NCBI GenBank assembly: GCA_023079485.1
Contig: CM041090.1
Span: 13,210,425-13,274,424 of the forward strand
DNA: 64,000 nt
Source of the DNA: Archilochus colubris
Lineage: Eukaryota; Chordata; Aves; Apodiformes; Trochilidae
Direction: 5' to 3'
Shown one piece after another: positions 26,310-37,640 of the stretch (positions are counted from its first letter, which is position 1; the number at the start of each line of letters is the position of its first letter). Both the position numbers and the translations under genes were made by a program. The notes beneath the pieces were generated by a model that was given only the letters and a program-made list of their open reading frames with translations, ran no database searches and was not told the DNA's origin.

Positions 26310-29300
26310 TTAACTGTCATGATGACTGTATACATAAAACACTGCACTTAAACTCTGACATATAAGAGGGATAAACATAGCTCTGATTCACTTTGAAGTT
26401 ATCTCCTGTAAATTCAGATTTTAAAACAGAAAATCACTTTAGCCTTCCAGATTACATATGGGGAATTCACATCTTGAGATACCCTCTTCCACCCAAACCT
26501 ACAGCTGCTGCACACTGGAAGAGACAAAATTAGACCTGAACATTATTTACAATTTCCTATTCTATCCCCAGTTCTGTTCATCTCCACATCTTCATAATTA
26601 TCCATCTTATCTACTCTTCAAATCCCCACGAGCTGTGTCCTCTAGGTAATAAAATAAAGATTATGACAATGGGGGGACTGTATCTTTATATTAGGAGGTT
26701 TCAAAGACACATTCAGTAACATGATTTCTACTAGCACTTCTGATAGCTGTATTTGGAAATTCTACTGGATGTATAAAAATGTCTTGAGTCACTGGTTTCA
26801 ATTTTCAGTTAGGAACTTAAAACAATCACTGGGTGCTGAACTGGGTCCACAAATTATCATAACATTTATTTAATGACTTTGCATACAGTATTTTGATGAT
26901 TAGTCAAGACTGCTCATTACAAAACAATTCCTTTAAGTATCTGAAAAATGCATGAGTTCATGCTACCATAATAACCTTTAAGTTACACACAGGATTTATG
27001 AAATTAATAAGTTTCAAATTTAAAGCCTGATGGTGCAATTTTTTGCATGAAAAATCCAGTCTTCCACAAAGCACAAATAAAGTAACACATAGGCACTTCT
27101 CATTTGAGCATTTGCACAAGTGACTGAAGCATCTTTTCTTCGAGTTTTGATGGTTCCTTTGGTTTTGATGCCACCAAAATTTGTGTTTATGAAACCACGT
27201 TTTGTCAGGTGGTTTACAAGACACTGCATCTCCAATTAAATAGCTCTTTAAAACAGTTTAGAATTTGCTTATGCAACACAGGCTGTCAGGTTGAATTTAA
27301 TTTCTAATATAAAGTTCTGGCATTGAGGGAACAGTCAATCCCAGAGTTTTCACATACATCATTAGCTCCTATGATACCTTTAGAATTTTGTGTTAAAAAG
27401 TTTCTTGTGAACTTTTCAATTACTACATTCCCAGTCATCTCTAAAGAACAACATCAGGTACTTCTGAAGCCAAGCCTGGCAAATAGTTACAAAGGAGGAA
27501 AGATCACATTACGAGCCACCGACACAAGCAAAGCAAAGCAAAGATTTAATTTAGAAAATGATACAAAATTTGATCATTTTCTATACTATCTATTGTTCTA
27601 TCCCAGACAGGCTGCAGGACAAGTGAAATTTATGTATGTCTTTGTTCTGTTAATATTTTACTTTGAAAGTGGAAAAAAAAATGTGGGATTTTTTTTTCAC
27701 ATTAAAACTGCATTTCTTGATGCTTCCATACTGAAATGAAATACTAATCATAGTGTTGTTATTATTACTAAAATTTAAATTAACAAGTCTTAAACTTGGA
27801 CTTCAGAAAACATCACTTCAAAACATGAAGACATAGGTAACTGTTGAAGAAATACTCAATTCTCCCTCTTGTTCAGAGATTAACATACATAAAAGAGCCA
27901 GACTGCTGAACATACAGATCACAGGAGTAAATTGCATCGAATTTAAAGAGACTGCCTGCTCTCAAAAACCAGAATACCCACTCCAACTTTTGAAATAGCA
28001 CTGACTTAAAATCATGTCGACAATAGAAATAGGAATGAGTGCATTCTCTGCCCCAACACTTTCTCCTCCTTCTCCTTTCCCCAAATTTGCCCTTATTTAA
28101 TTTTCATTACTTGCATAATATAATTTAATATGATCTAAGTTGTTATTTAAGAATGCTGACCTATATGCATTTTTTTGCAAATTATTTTGCTATTCCATGC
28201 TATTAATGGCATGAACTTTTCAGAATATAAAACATGTGCAGCTGAAGCTCATCATGTAATCGTTGTATAAATTTAGAGAAATAAATTGAAGAACTGAAGC
28301 TCTCAATTACATTAAGAATATATCTCTATTTAAAAGCTGCAAATAGTTCTACAAACTCCAAGAGAAAAATTAGAGTGATGAGTCTACACAATGGAGCCAA
28401 TATGCATTTTTAAAAACATTTAAAGTATCTTCTTGACCTGAAGAACAAGTTAATAGAACTTCTTGGTAAAAGTAGTAATATAACCACAGAGTTGATAATA
28501 CAAATACATTTGCATCACAATGAGTTGAAAAATTCTATCAAAGCCCTCAAAGAACTGAGAAACCACACAAACCTGAGTGTGCTAATAAGGATGAACAAAG
28601 GTATCATGTATCTTTTACACAGGCAACAATGAAAACAGTATACTAAGTCCCTCTAAGACTATGCCTGATATGTTCTTATACAGCTTTTGATGAGATCAAT
28701 GGAATTTCCATTGCCCTGTAACATCACATACTAACTACTGACCTGTAAAACATCAGAATTCAGACGAGTGTGCCGCGGTACCACAAGAATTCTTTCCATA
28801 TACAGAAATGCACATTCATTATGTCCATCAGTCCTAACTTTTGGGCAGTCTATGTAATGAATGCAAGAGGTCAAGGGATCAAGTAGCAGAAGTAATAGCA
28901 GAGATGCGATGTAAAACTGCTTGTACTGCCTTCACTTCTTATTTTTTTTTTTAATACTCCATGAATTTCTGAAATTCTGATTTATCTCGTTTCATCTGAA
29001 ACTGTTTTCTTAGCTGTTCTCTGAAATATTGCAAAGCTTATCCTATCATCAGGCCTAATAGTTAAACAGTACCACGATTTAGACAAAAAACAGTTGAATA
29101 AAACCAAAATCCCTAGAACAGAAACGGCAGCTTTAGTGCTTCCCTATCAATGTAAGGAATGCGATCTTCTAATATTAACATTGTGGGGATATGGAAAAGA
29201 ACAAAACCAATATTTGTAAGGTAGGATGGTAAACACAGTGACTTGGTATCTGCAGACCAGACCTCTCACAGGGAGAAGATGATTGCCTGCTAATTAAGCT

Positions 29301-30244
29301 ACAGTTGGTCGGGTTTTGCTACTCTTGCATCTTCTATGCCTGGTATAAACACCAGGTTCATAAATTTACTAAAAACTGCTTGCAGTTCAGGATGGTATCT
29401 CCATTGTAGTTTGAATATGCAACAGAAAAGTTGCTCTAATTTAACAATTAGAACATTACACTGTCTCATCAACAAAGGTATCCAGTCCAATTATTTTCAT
29501 CAACTGTTACTTGACTGGGTTTTCTACACACCTGAACCACCAGATTTCTATGACTTCAATTAAAAAAGCCAGTATCAATTGTAACAGAAGCAGAAGCACA
29601 CAGAAACCTCAACTGGACCTGATACACTGCTTTAGTCTGGCTTCCACAGGCACAAACAAGGGCCCAATGCTTCTCAGCAGCTTCAGTCAGAAAGCAGGTT
29701 TCCTGCTGCTAGGTATTTGAGATCTGAGGGGGTTGCTTTAGACTTGCATGTCTTCGGATTTTCCAGAACTCTTGACAGCTTTCATTGTGAGTTTTTGAGG
29801 GCTATTTAAGCTTAGCCTCTCTAAATCTTATATAGAAGAATCTTAGAAACTCTAATTTAAGTGCAACCTTGGCAAGTCCCATCTACCTTACTGTTGCAAT
29901 TCAGTGCATTGCAACAGGTCTTCTAAATGCCCATTTGGCTTGCATTTATAGGCAGAATCTTGCAGGATATACTGGAGAACATCACAAGAGTGCTTGAAAG
30001 GATCTGTCTGATGAAGCACCCCAGATCATCCAGGAGATGTTATAAGCATGAGCTGTGCGTTCAGAATCTAAGAGCTGGTAAAGGCACAACAAGGATGTAT
30101 GGACCTAGCATTATAATAGATCTCTCAAAGCCACCCTTTTCATGATGCACAAGTCGATAACATATGGAATGACAGATGAGACCTGCTTTCCACCAGGTAC
30201 GCTCCACAAAAGTTCAAATAAATGACAATGCCTGTACTCTGAAA

Positions 30245-30247
<3 letters not shown>
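26310..30247. other. Giant CDIN1 intron, 26.3-30.2 kb: no gene recognised
   Basis: Contains the longest open frame of the window (27323-27739, plus strand, 138 codons). Its peptide shows no motif I recognise, ends in low-complexity F/K-rich sequence, and is probably chance. The stretch at 29570-29720 is GC-richer without clear identity. Candidate element 5 is listed separately. Confidence 0.6.
28080..28380. promoter_or_regulatory. Candidate conserved non-coding element 5
   Basis: An AT-rich stretch with TTTTCATTACTTGCATAATA, TATGCATTTTTTTGCAAATT, CTATTAATGGCATGAACTTT and CATGTAATCGTTGTATAAAT. POU- and homeodomain-like cores recur, and no simple-repeat structure explains them. The base composition alone makes such motifs frequent, so this is a weak call. 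Confidence 0.2.
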
Positions 30248-30275
<28 letters not shown>

Positions 30276-30289
30276 CTCTCTCTCTCTCC
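30248..30289. repeat. Poly-T (28) joined to (CT)n
   Basis: Twenty-eight T are followed directly by about six CT units. On the minus strand this reads (GA)n then poly-A. It lies about 340 bp beyond the point where the 30629-31840 CR1 fragment stops, and no retrocopy body precedes it on the minus strand. Confidence 0.9.
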
Positions 30290-30628
30290 ATAATTGCCAA
30301 CATGGCTAAATGGAGCCTTTCACTCTTTATTTGTCTCATCCCTCTTTCTTAATCATTATGGTCAATGTGATCATCTCATCTGTTAAAAACACCTACAGCC
30401 CTCACATCAGTCTCCATTTCAAGTTTTTTGGAGCTCCTCGTATGTGGCATGTTAAAATTTGGCTAATTGTTTCTTCAGAGGCTCTTTTATTTCCTGCTTT
30501 TTCATTTCACCTACATTCATTTCTTCTCTTCTAAATTATATTTGCAAACCAAAAATAAGTATGTAATCAAACTGAAGAATGATGATCCCTTGACTGTCCT
30601 GCACTTGCCATGTGAGCACACTTTTTGT

Positions 30629-31840
30629 GGGCACTGAGGTCAGGCTGACAGGCCTGTAGTTCCCTGGATGCTCCTCCTGGTCTTTTTTTAGATGGTTGCT
30701 ATGTTGGCAAGCCTCCAGTCATCTGGGACCTTGCCTGTTAACCAAGACTGTTGGTAGATGATGGAGAGAGGCTTGGTGAGCTCCTCTGTCAGCTTCTTCA
30801 GCACTCAGGTGGATCACATCCAGCCCCACAGACTTGTCCAAGTGCTGTAGCAAGTTGCTAACCGCTTCCTCCTGGATTGCTGAGGGGGTTGTGCTGCTTC
30901 CCAGCCTCATCTTCCAGCTCAAGGGGCTGAATACCCTGGGGCTGGCTGGTCTGACTAATGAAGACAGAGGCAAAGAGGGCATTAAGTATTTCAGCCTCTT
31001 CCTCATCCTTGGTTGTAATGTCTCTCCCACATAAAATAAGGGATGGAGATTGTCCCTGTCTCTCTTTTTGTTACTGATGGATTTGTAAAAAACTTTTGTA
31101 GTCACTTATGCCACCAGCCAGATCAAGCTCCAGCTGGGCTTTTGCCTTCCTATTTTTTTCTCTACCTAACTAGATCCCTGCACTCTTCTTGAGATGCCCA
31201 AGCTCCAGCAAAAGCTCCCTGTTCAGCCAGGCCAATCATCTTCCCTCACATTTTGCCTTAAGGCACATGGGGACAGCCCACTCCTGTGCTTACCAGCTGT
31301 ATCAGGAAGTTATCTTCCACATGCTTGAAGAACCTGTCTCCTCTCTGCTATGTTATATTTCCAGCTGTCATCTGGCAGGTTGAAGTCCCTCACCAGAACA
31401 AGAGCTAGAGACTGTGAGACCTCAGGGCAGTCTATAAGAGACACCAAATAGGATATTCTCCTTATTTGCCTTCTCCCTCATCCTTAGCCATAAACACTCA
31501 ACCTTATCATCATCAAGCTCTATGCAATCAAAACACTCCCTAACATATAAAGCCAACCCACCACCACTCCATTCCTGTCTATCCTTCCTGAAGAGCTTAT
31601 AGCCATCCATTGCAGCATTTCAGTCATGACAGTCATCCCACCATGTTCCTGTGAGGGTGACTACATCACAGCTGCCCTACCACACAGTGGCTTCCAGCTC
31701 CTCCTGTTTGTTGCCCATGCTGCACACATTGGTGTTGATGCACTTGAGCTGAGCTATCAATTTCACCCCTATCATCACCATGCCACTCCTAGGCTCATCT
31801 CTAGTGGGCCCTTCCCCCTTCAAACCTAGTTTAAATCTGT
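30629..31840 (-). mobile_element. CR1 LINE, 5' and central ORF2 fragment, decayed, lacking its 3' end
   Basis: Read on the minus strand from 31840 downward, translations give in order CINTNVCSMGNKQEELEATV, a TWWDD endonuclease block, MDGYKLFRKDRQEWSGGG then LALYVRECFDC, and V-R-D-F-N-L-P-D where a GDFN motif is expected. Next come LNRELLLE, FYKSISNKKRDRDNLHPL, a linker, and finally GNYRPVSLTSVP, the start of the reverse transcriptase domain, at about 30640. These are the N-terminal endonuclease and pre-RT parts of a CR1 ORF2. Stops, frameshifts and a large internal deletion (between about 31250 and 31350) inactivate it. Homology stops abruptly at 30629 without the RT core or the 3' repeat, which is unusual because CR1 copies normally lose the 5' end. 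The GC content is clearly above the surroundings. Confidence 0.93.
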
Positions 31841-32535
31841 GAATGATACAAATTTGCCTTAGGCAAAAAGATGAGAACATGTGCAAAACATAGAAGGATT
31901 CCTTCCTGCAGTTTTTTTTTTCCATGAGAATGGAAGATACGAAACCAACTTATCTCATGACTCATAAATCCTACGAAACCTAGACAATGAATACTGGGCC
32001 ATATTAAATTTCAGCACACAATGTTTTCCTTCAAATTCTAAAATAAAGGAGGGAAAGCAGCAAAGTGGTTCCTATTCCATTTTCTTCTGAAACTTTATTA
32101 ACACTGAAAAGTTCCTTTTTGTTAATAATTTTACCACATGGGACAGAAACTGGGACCTCTAGCTCCCACTGAAGTTTTCTTTCCAGTTTTCAGTTTGTCA
32201 GCAGACAAACATGAAGAATGTCCCACATTTTTCTGGGACAAAGTAATTATGTGGCCCCAATATTCATTAATTATATATTGTTGTTAAAAGAAGTATCATC
32301 TACTTGTTAAAAACTGAACATTCAAGCTGGTATTCAGATCCAGTGGAAAATACCAGCAACTCATATTGATGACTTTTTAAATTATAGAGAGAGTATTATT
32401 TTTTTCATTCTGATACAAACAACATAGATTTGTAAGATGAATTTTTGACAACTACTGTTTTTGAAAGAAAAAGCACATAGTATACATACAAGAAATATAA
32501 CAAGTGTTTATATATTGTTTACTGCTCCAAAGTAT

Positions 32536-32780
32536 GGAATCATAGAATCATCATGGTTGGAAAGGACCTTCAACATCATTGAGCCCAACCATCAGTCCTA
32601 CACCACTAAACCATCTCTCAAAGCACCTCGTCTACTCATTTTTTAATATCTCCAGGGATAACAACTCCATCACCTCCCTGGGCAGCCTGTTCCAATACTT
32701 CAGTGAAAAAATCTTTCCTAATATCCAGTCTGAATCTCCCCTGGTGCAACTTGAACCCATTACCTCTTGATACTTATGGC
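32536..32780 (-). mobile_element. CR1 LINE 3' fragment
   Basis: The left edge reads GAATCATAGAATCATCATGG, carrying one and a half of the 8-bp CR1 terminal units. TTGGAAAGGACCTTCAACAT and CCCTGGGCAGCCTGTTCCAA follow, with further CR1 consensus text. Reverse translation of the inner part gives YWNRLPREVMELLSLEILKN, the conserved C-terminus of CR1 ORF2. The copy is about 245 bp and 5'-truncated. It is only 700 bp from the 30629-31840 fragment but cannot be its missing 3' half without rearrangement, because it sits on the wrong (5') side. Confidence 0.93.
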
Positions 32781-35700
32781 ATTTATTGAAAAACTCTTTA
32801 GACAGAGAAACAGAACAGAGCATTTCTGCAAAAGAGTAGATTACAATGGTATATTGAAAAATAAAAATGTTTGTAATCCACGTGTATGTGCTACCTGTAG
32901 AAACACGTACAGATGTTATCAAGACATATGTGCAATTCCTGCTTTACCTTCTGCTGATCTATTTCCAGGTTTCTAATCAGTATCAAATTAATTTATGCTC
33001 ACATCTCCTGAATCACAGGCATAACACTCATTGTAAAATATGAAAAAAGTCAGTTTAACTTTTTCATATTTTTAAACATGGTTAAATTTTTTTTTTTAAG
33101 GGCAAGGATAATTGATCTAATGTGTAGAGTAACTCTAAAACAATTCTTTAACTCTGACTTTTCTGATGTAACTGCTCATTTCTCCATTCCCTAAGTTACA
33201 TGAAACAAAAAGGAAAAAAAAAGAAGCAAGTATTTCTAGAAAATATCTTAATCTAGTCAAAATAAGCCTCTGTGGCTTGGGTCCACAGAAGCTTTATTAG
33301 TTTCCTGGGCTCCATAGTGGGATAAACTATTTCATGCATGAAGGGATCGGCATTCCTTCTTCTAATCATTGCTATTGTACCCATTACAAAGCTCTCTGAA
33401 CATCTCCTGTGGATATCACATGCTGTCTTAATCACCCCTCAATTAATAACTTTATACTCATATTTCAGTTCTGGCACTTCTACAAACATTGCTACTTGAG
33501 GATGATACTGAAGTTTTAACTTATTTAAGACTAAGAAGTTGATATTATAATAATTTTTCCAGCACAAATACCTTCCTAAATTGAAAGTGTCCATACAGCT
33601 GTTTCCAGTGTGGAAGTGTAACACCCGAATATAAGGGGCAATACTCTCCCAGTGCCAGGACAGATGTTGGTTCCTCTCTGTTGTGAGCATTCCCATGACT
33701 TTTAGAAAGAGAAACCATTTTCCTGTGTGGTTTTTGATAAGCAACGTGGTAGCTGGTATTGTTTACATAAAAGTGTAAGAAATTTCTGCTAGCACCAGCT
33801 ACACCTTTGTACCTCAAAGCTGCTTTTTAACACCCTAGGATTGCTGGTACACTATCTTACATTCTTCTGAATCCAATATAACAGGTTAGGAATCAACAAT
33901 TTATGCTTTAATTTATTAATATTTTAATTAATTTGATACCTTTACCTGTCTTCTCAGGCAGGAGTCACATTTACCTTTCTGGTTGGCTTCCTGCCCACTT
34001 TTTGAAGATGGTGGGCAGTAAATGGTAAAGGAAATGCTAAAGAAACAGACTGGCATCATGCAGAATGCTTTCCTTTGCAGAGGAAAGCAGAAGTAGTATC
34101 ACTTGAAGACTAAAATAATTTTTATCCTCAAAATCAGGGATGCACAGATTCTCACAGGGTGAAACGCAAAGTGTGACCAAATTCTCTCACAACACACTTT
34201 CAGCTAAATTATTCTCCTCTTAATATGATATTATATCATGCAGTATAAACTCCTGCTGGGAGAAGGAAATAACTACACTACATCTAGCTTTTCAGAAGCT
34301 TACTCTTATCCCCAGTCAGTCAGCCCTTAATCTTCCAGGAATACCTAACTTCCAAAATCTGTATACTGTACAAACAGCATACAGCACCAGGAAACTAAGC
34401 AAAGTCTGCTTCCCACTCCTCCAGGATAAGTAGTTGTCTCTTATAAGTGTCTAGCAGTTTTCCAGGATATTCAATGAATATAAATTTACACAAAAAAGGC
34501 TTGTATTCCTTAGCTGTTTTCTACAGACTGCTTAGATATAGCCCAAGCAGAGGAGAAACAGGCCCAGGCTACAGCCATTAATATATTACATAAATGCTTT
34601 ACAGTTGTAGATGCAATAAGCTTATATTTAATAAATTAAAGATAAATGAAAGCCAATCAAAATGGTTTGGTTCGAGCCAGCAAGAAATAAAGCCAAAAGA
34701 AAGGCAAGACCCATGGCATATTGAGGCCTCACTGCTCCAAACTATTTAAGAAAAGTAAAAAATTAAGGTGCTCTCCAGTACCAGGTAGTTACACTTGTGA
34801 AGAAAGACTAAATATTCATGGAACGCATAACTAAGAATGGAAGATCTATGTATGTCATCAGATAAAAAGTGCTACTTTTCTAAGCACTGAAAGTGGACTT
34901 TGACAAGAAGTACAGTCCAACCACAGATGAAGATATGAATGGCTCATACAAGAAATAGAACTTGGGCAAAGAAAGGAAGGACTTCAGAAAAAAGAAATTA
35001 CTTACACAGCCCCTGAAGTAATGACTTGGATAAGACGTATGGGTGAATGTAAAATATGACAATTGAAGAGCAACAAAAATTATGAAGAAAATTATTATAC
35101 ACCACCACATTTGTCATGGAAATAACAGACTGCAAAAAAAAACAACCAAACAAACCAACAAAAAACCCTCCTACTTTTAAATTGGTATGGTTTTGAACTG
35201 GAAAGAAATAAAACTTTTAGGACAGTAATACCATTTCAGTAAGGCACAGCCTATGTTCAGAAACAAGCTGATCGTAAGAACAGGGACTCCACAAGAGTTA
35301 ATATGTGAATGGCTGCTCTCTGGAAAATTGGAAACACTATACAGGCAGCTTTCAAGAGTGGATAAAGAAAAACTTCAGTAAGTATGGCCTGCATAGTTCC
35401 TAGATTGTTAAAATGTTATGTGCAAATTCACATTAAAATTATGGAGGAAAAAAAGCCCAAATCAGCACAGGTGACTACAGATTTAAAGACTATTACTCTG
35501 AAGTTGGTAAATACAAACATTTGAGTTATTTTTGTCATCTGGTTTGCCTTAATCAAAAGCTAAAATTCATTTATAACACTGTACGCAAATGCCATGTTTA
35601 TATCAGGATCATATGCAGCTTGCATGAAAAAGTATACATGAAAATGAAGAACAGCAATTCATGTAATGTTCAAGGACAACCAATAATAAAACCACCAAAT

Positions 35701-36519
35701 TCCAGTTGTCAAACATAATTTACTATGTATATTTCTTCTCTTCTCTGTTAAAACAGTAATTATTAAAACTAAAGTAATATGGGTGAGTGTTTACGACTTC
35801 TTATTAAAACCCCTGACTTAAAGCACTGTTCGTTTAAGCTTAAGGTTAAAGAAAATCATGTAGAGATCTCTGTGCGATGGCCTAGTGACTTTATATCCTC
35901 TTGTCAAACCTCAGCAGTTTTATTTGTAGTGATACATGCTGGAGAAGGTTGGAGGTCAAAGTTGATAGCAGGGCCAACAGGAAAGCCAACCAACTTCTTT
36001 CAAAAGATTACAACCTTTAACATACTAGGATCTGTTGGCAGTTACTGCTAACTTTGTGAGTCTACATTTGTGTACTCCTCCGTGACCTGATCCCCAAGCT
36101 CCAGACCAACAGGATTAAAAAACCCTCCCTCTTACTACATTCTTTCAATTATTCCTCCATACTTTTCTCACTGGTTTTGATATTCTGTTGGAGCTTAGCT
36201 CTTATCCCTAGTTTTCAGCAAAACATTTAAAAGGTAGATATGCTTTTTTCCTCATTTTCTTCATTTTCGTTTTTTCTTCATTTTCATTTTCCCTAATTTT
36301 CTCTCACACCCTGAAAACTGAAAAAAGATTTCCTAACCCAGGAAATTTGACATTATATGTAAAAGCAGTGAAGTCTCCTGGACTAAAGTGCTTTGTGATT
36401 CCCTTCCTCTCACTTACTTCAACACTGCTTTGTCTGACTTTCTCAAAAAAAGTATTTCAGATAGAAAGACATAACTAAAGTCACACAGAAACACTCAATA
36501 GTTCAAGTCAAATGGCCTA
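32781..36519. other. Giant CDIN1 intron, between CR1 copies: no gene recognised
   Basis: The region at 33250-33830 is somewhat GC-richer. On the minus strand one frame there is open for about 163 codons with a single TGA near 33440, and a second frame is open for 90 codons. I recognise neither peptide. An old processed pseudogene or unclassified repeat is possible, but chance is not excluded. The rest is plain AT-rich intron. Confidence 0.55.
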
Positions 36520-36945
36520 CTTGATGGCACAGTCCAACTCCAAGCAGGGTGAACTACAGAGGGTTGCTCAGGGCTTTGAATTTTTCCACGGATGGAGACT
36601 TCACAACCTCTCCGGGCAGCCTGCTCCAGTGTTTGACAGCTCTCACAAAAAGAAAGATTTTTCTTATGTTTGAACAGATTTTTCTGTATTTCAATTTGTG
36701 TCCATTGTCTCTTGTCCCATCACTGGGCAGCACTGAAAAGAGCCTGGCTCTGTATTTTTCAGTCGCTCCCATCAGGTGTTTATGTACATTGATAAAATGT
36801 TCCCTGATGCTGCTGTTCTCTGGGCTAAGCAGCTGGACCTCTCTCAGCCTCTCCTCATATGAAAACATTCCAATCCCTTCATCATTTTTGTGGCTGTTCT
36901 CTGGATTTGCCACGAGTTACTGTCTGTCTCAGTAATGCTCTACAG
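36520..36945 (-). mobile_element. CR1 LINE 3' fragment with a readable ORF2 C-terminus
   Basis: On the minus strand a frame from 36913 to 36554 is open for 119 codons. It contains FSYEERLREVQLLSPEN, INVHKHLMGATEKYRARLFS, VLPSDGTRDNGHKLKYRK and KHWSRLPGEVVKSPSVEKF, which is the conserved tail of CR1 ORF2. The DNA also carries CR1 3' text such as GAGGGTTGCTCAGGGCTTTG. The terminal 8-bp repeats are missing or eroded at the left edge (around 36520). The open frame is a fossil rather than a gene, since it has no start region and is 5'-truncated. It belongs to a different CR1 subfamily from the copy at 13711. Confidence 0.92.
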
Positions 36946-37489
36946 TCTGTCTCTTATGCTCTATCTAATCAGTTAATCAAAAGAACCAAATTATTACACA
37001 AGTCCAAACCAGTACTGGTGGCTGCTTTATTCTTACTTGCAGTGAGGACAGTTCAAGATTTCCCACTGACTTGAAACAGAACTAGAACTCTGCTAGATAG
37101 ATGATTCTATGTAAAAGATGATAATGGATATTTACTAGATGCACCCAGGATGACAACAAGAATATTTCAATATAAAATGCATTTATTAGCATTTAGACAT
37201 TAAACTACTTTTCTCACACTGTATCCAAAACCTTTGAACTTGCAGGTGTACAGAAAGCAGTCTACAGTTAATCCATTACTGGAATTCAACAACTCTGCAT
37301 TTTAAAATTAATAGCTACTCCAGAAACTCTATACATAATGTTATTACTGCTGTAGAAGAACAACGGAGCAGAAAAATCTATTCTGCTTCAATTTTGTATT
37401 TATAACAAGGTAAATGTACATCTACATAAAGTTAATTTTTTTAAGTGTCAGACTAAGTTTCTCCCACTTCTCCACTCCCTCTTTGAAAA

Positions 37490-37640
37490 CCAAAGGAACA
37501 TTTGGCAAACGTAAAGGTTCTTAATGCCACATCTCATACCATTTATCTTTTGCACATTTTTAATTATGCAAAACTCAGTGGGCTCTAATAAAATCTGACG
37601 AGGTAATTAATACTCCAAAACACACAGTGTGAGCTACCAA
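37490..37640. promoter_or_regulatory. Candidate conserved non-coding element 6
   Basis: The stretch includes GCACATTTTTAATTATGCAA then AACTCAGTGGGCTCTAATAA and AATCTGACGAGGTAATTAAT, with two TAATTA-type cores (one inside ATTATGCAAA, POU/homeodomain-like) and retained CpGs. It has no coding frame and no similarity to the CR1 copies nearby. Motif-based inference. Confidence 0.25.

Noticed and set aside
27323..27739. The longest open frame of the window (138 codons, plus strand).
   Set aside because: No motif or family resemblance, no splice or promoter context, and a low-complexity F/K-rich end over A/T runs. This length is expected occasionally by chance in 64 kb read in six frames.
30248..30600. 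A processed retrocopy on the minus strand ending in the 28-base poly-A.
   Set aside because: The sequence preceding the poly-A on that strand is (GA)n and unremarkable AT-rich DNA. No transcript-like or exon-joined sequence is recognisable, and no target-site duplication was seen.
30719..31105. A 128-codon minus-strand open frame as a possible gene.
   Set aside because: It reads the region between endonuclease and reverse transcriptase of a CR1 element (FYKSISNKKRDRDNLHPL), flanked by stops and frameshifts of the same fossil.
36554..36913. A 119-codon minus-strand open frame as a possible host gene.
   Set aside because: It is the conserved C-terminal part of a CR1 ORF2 (HWSRLPGEVV and neighbouring motifs) within a 5'-truncated repeat.
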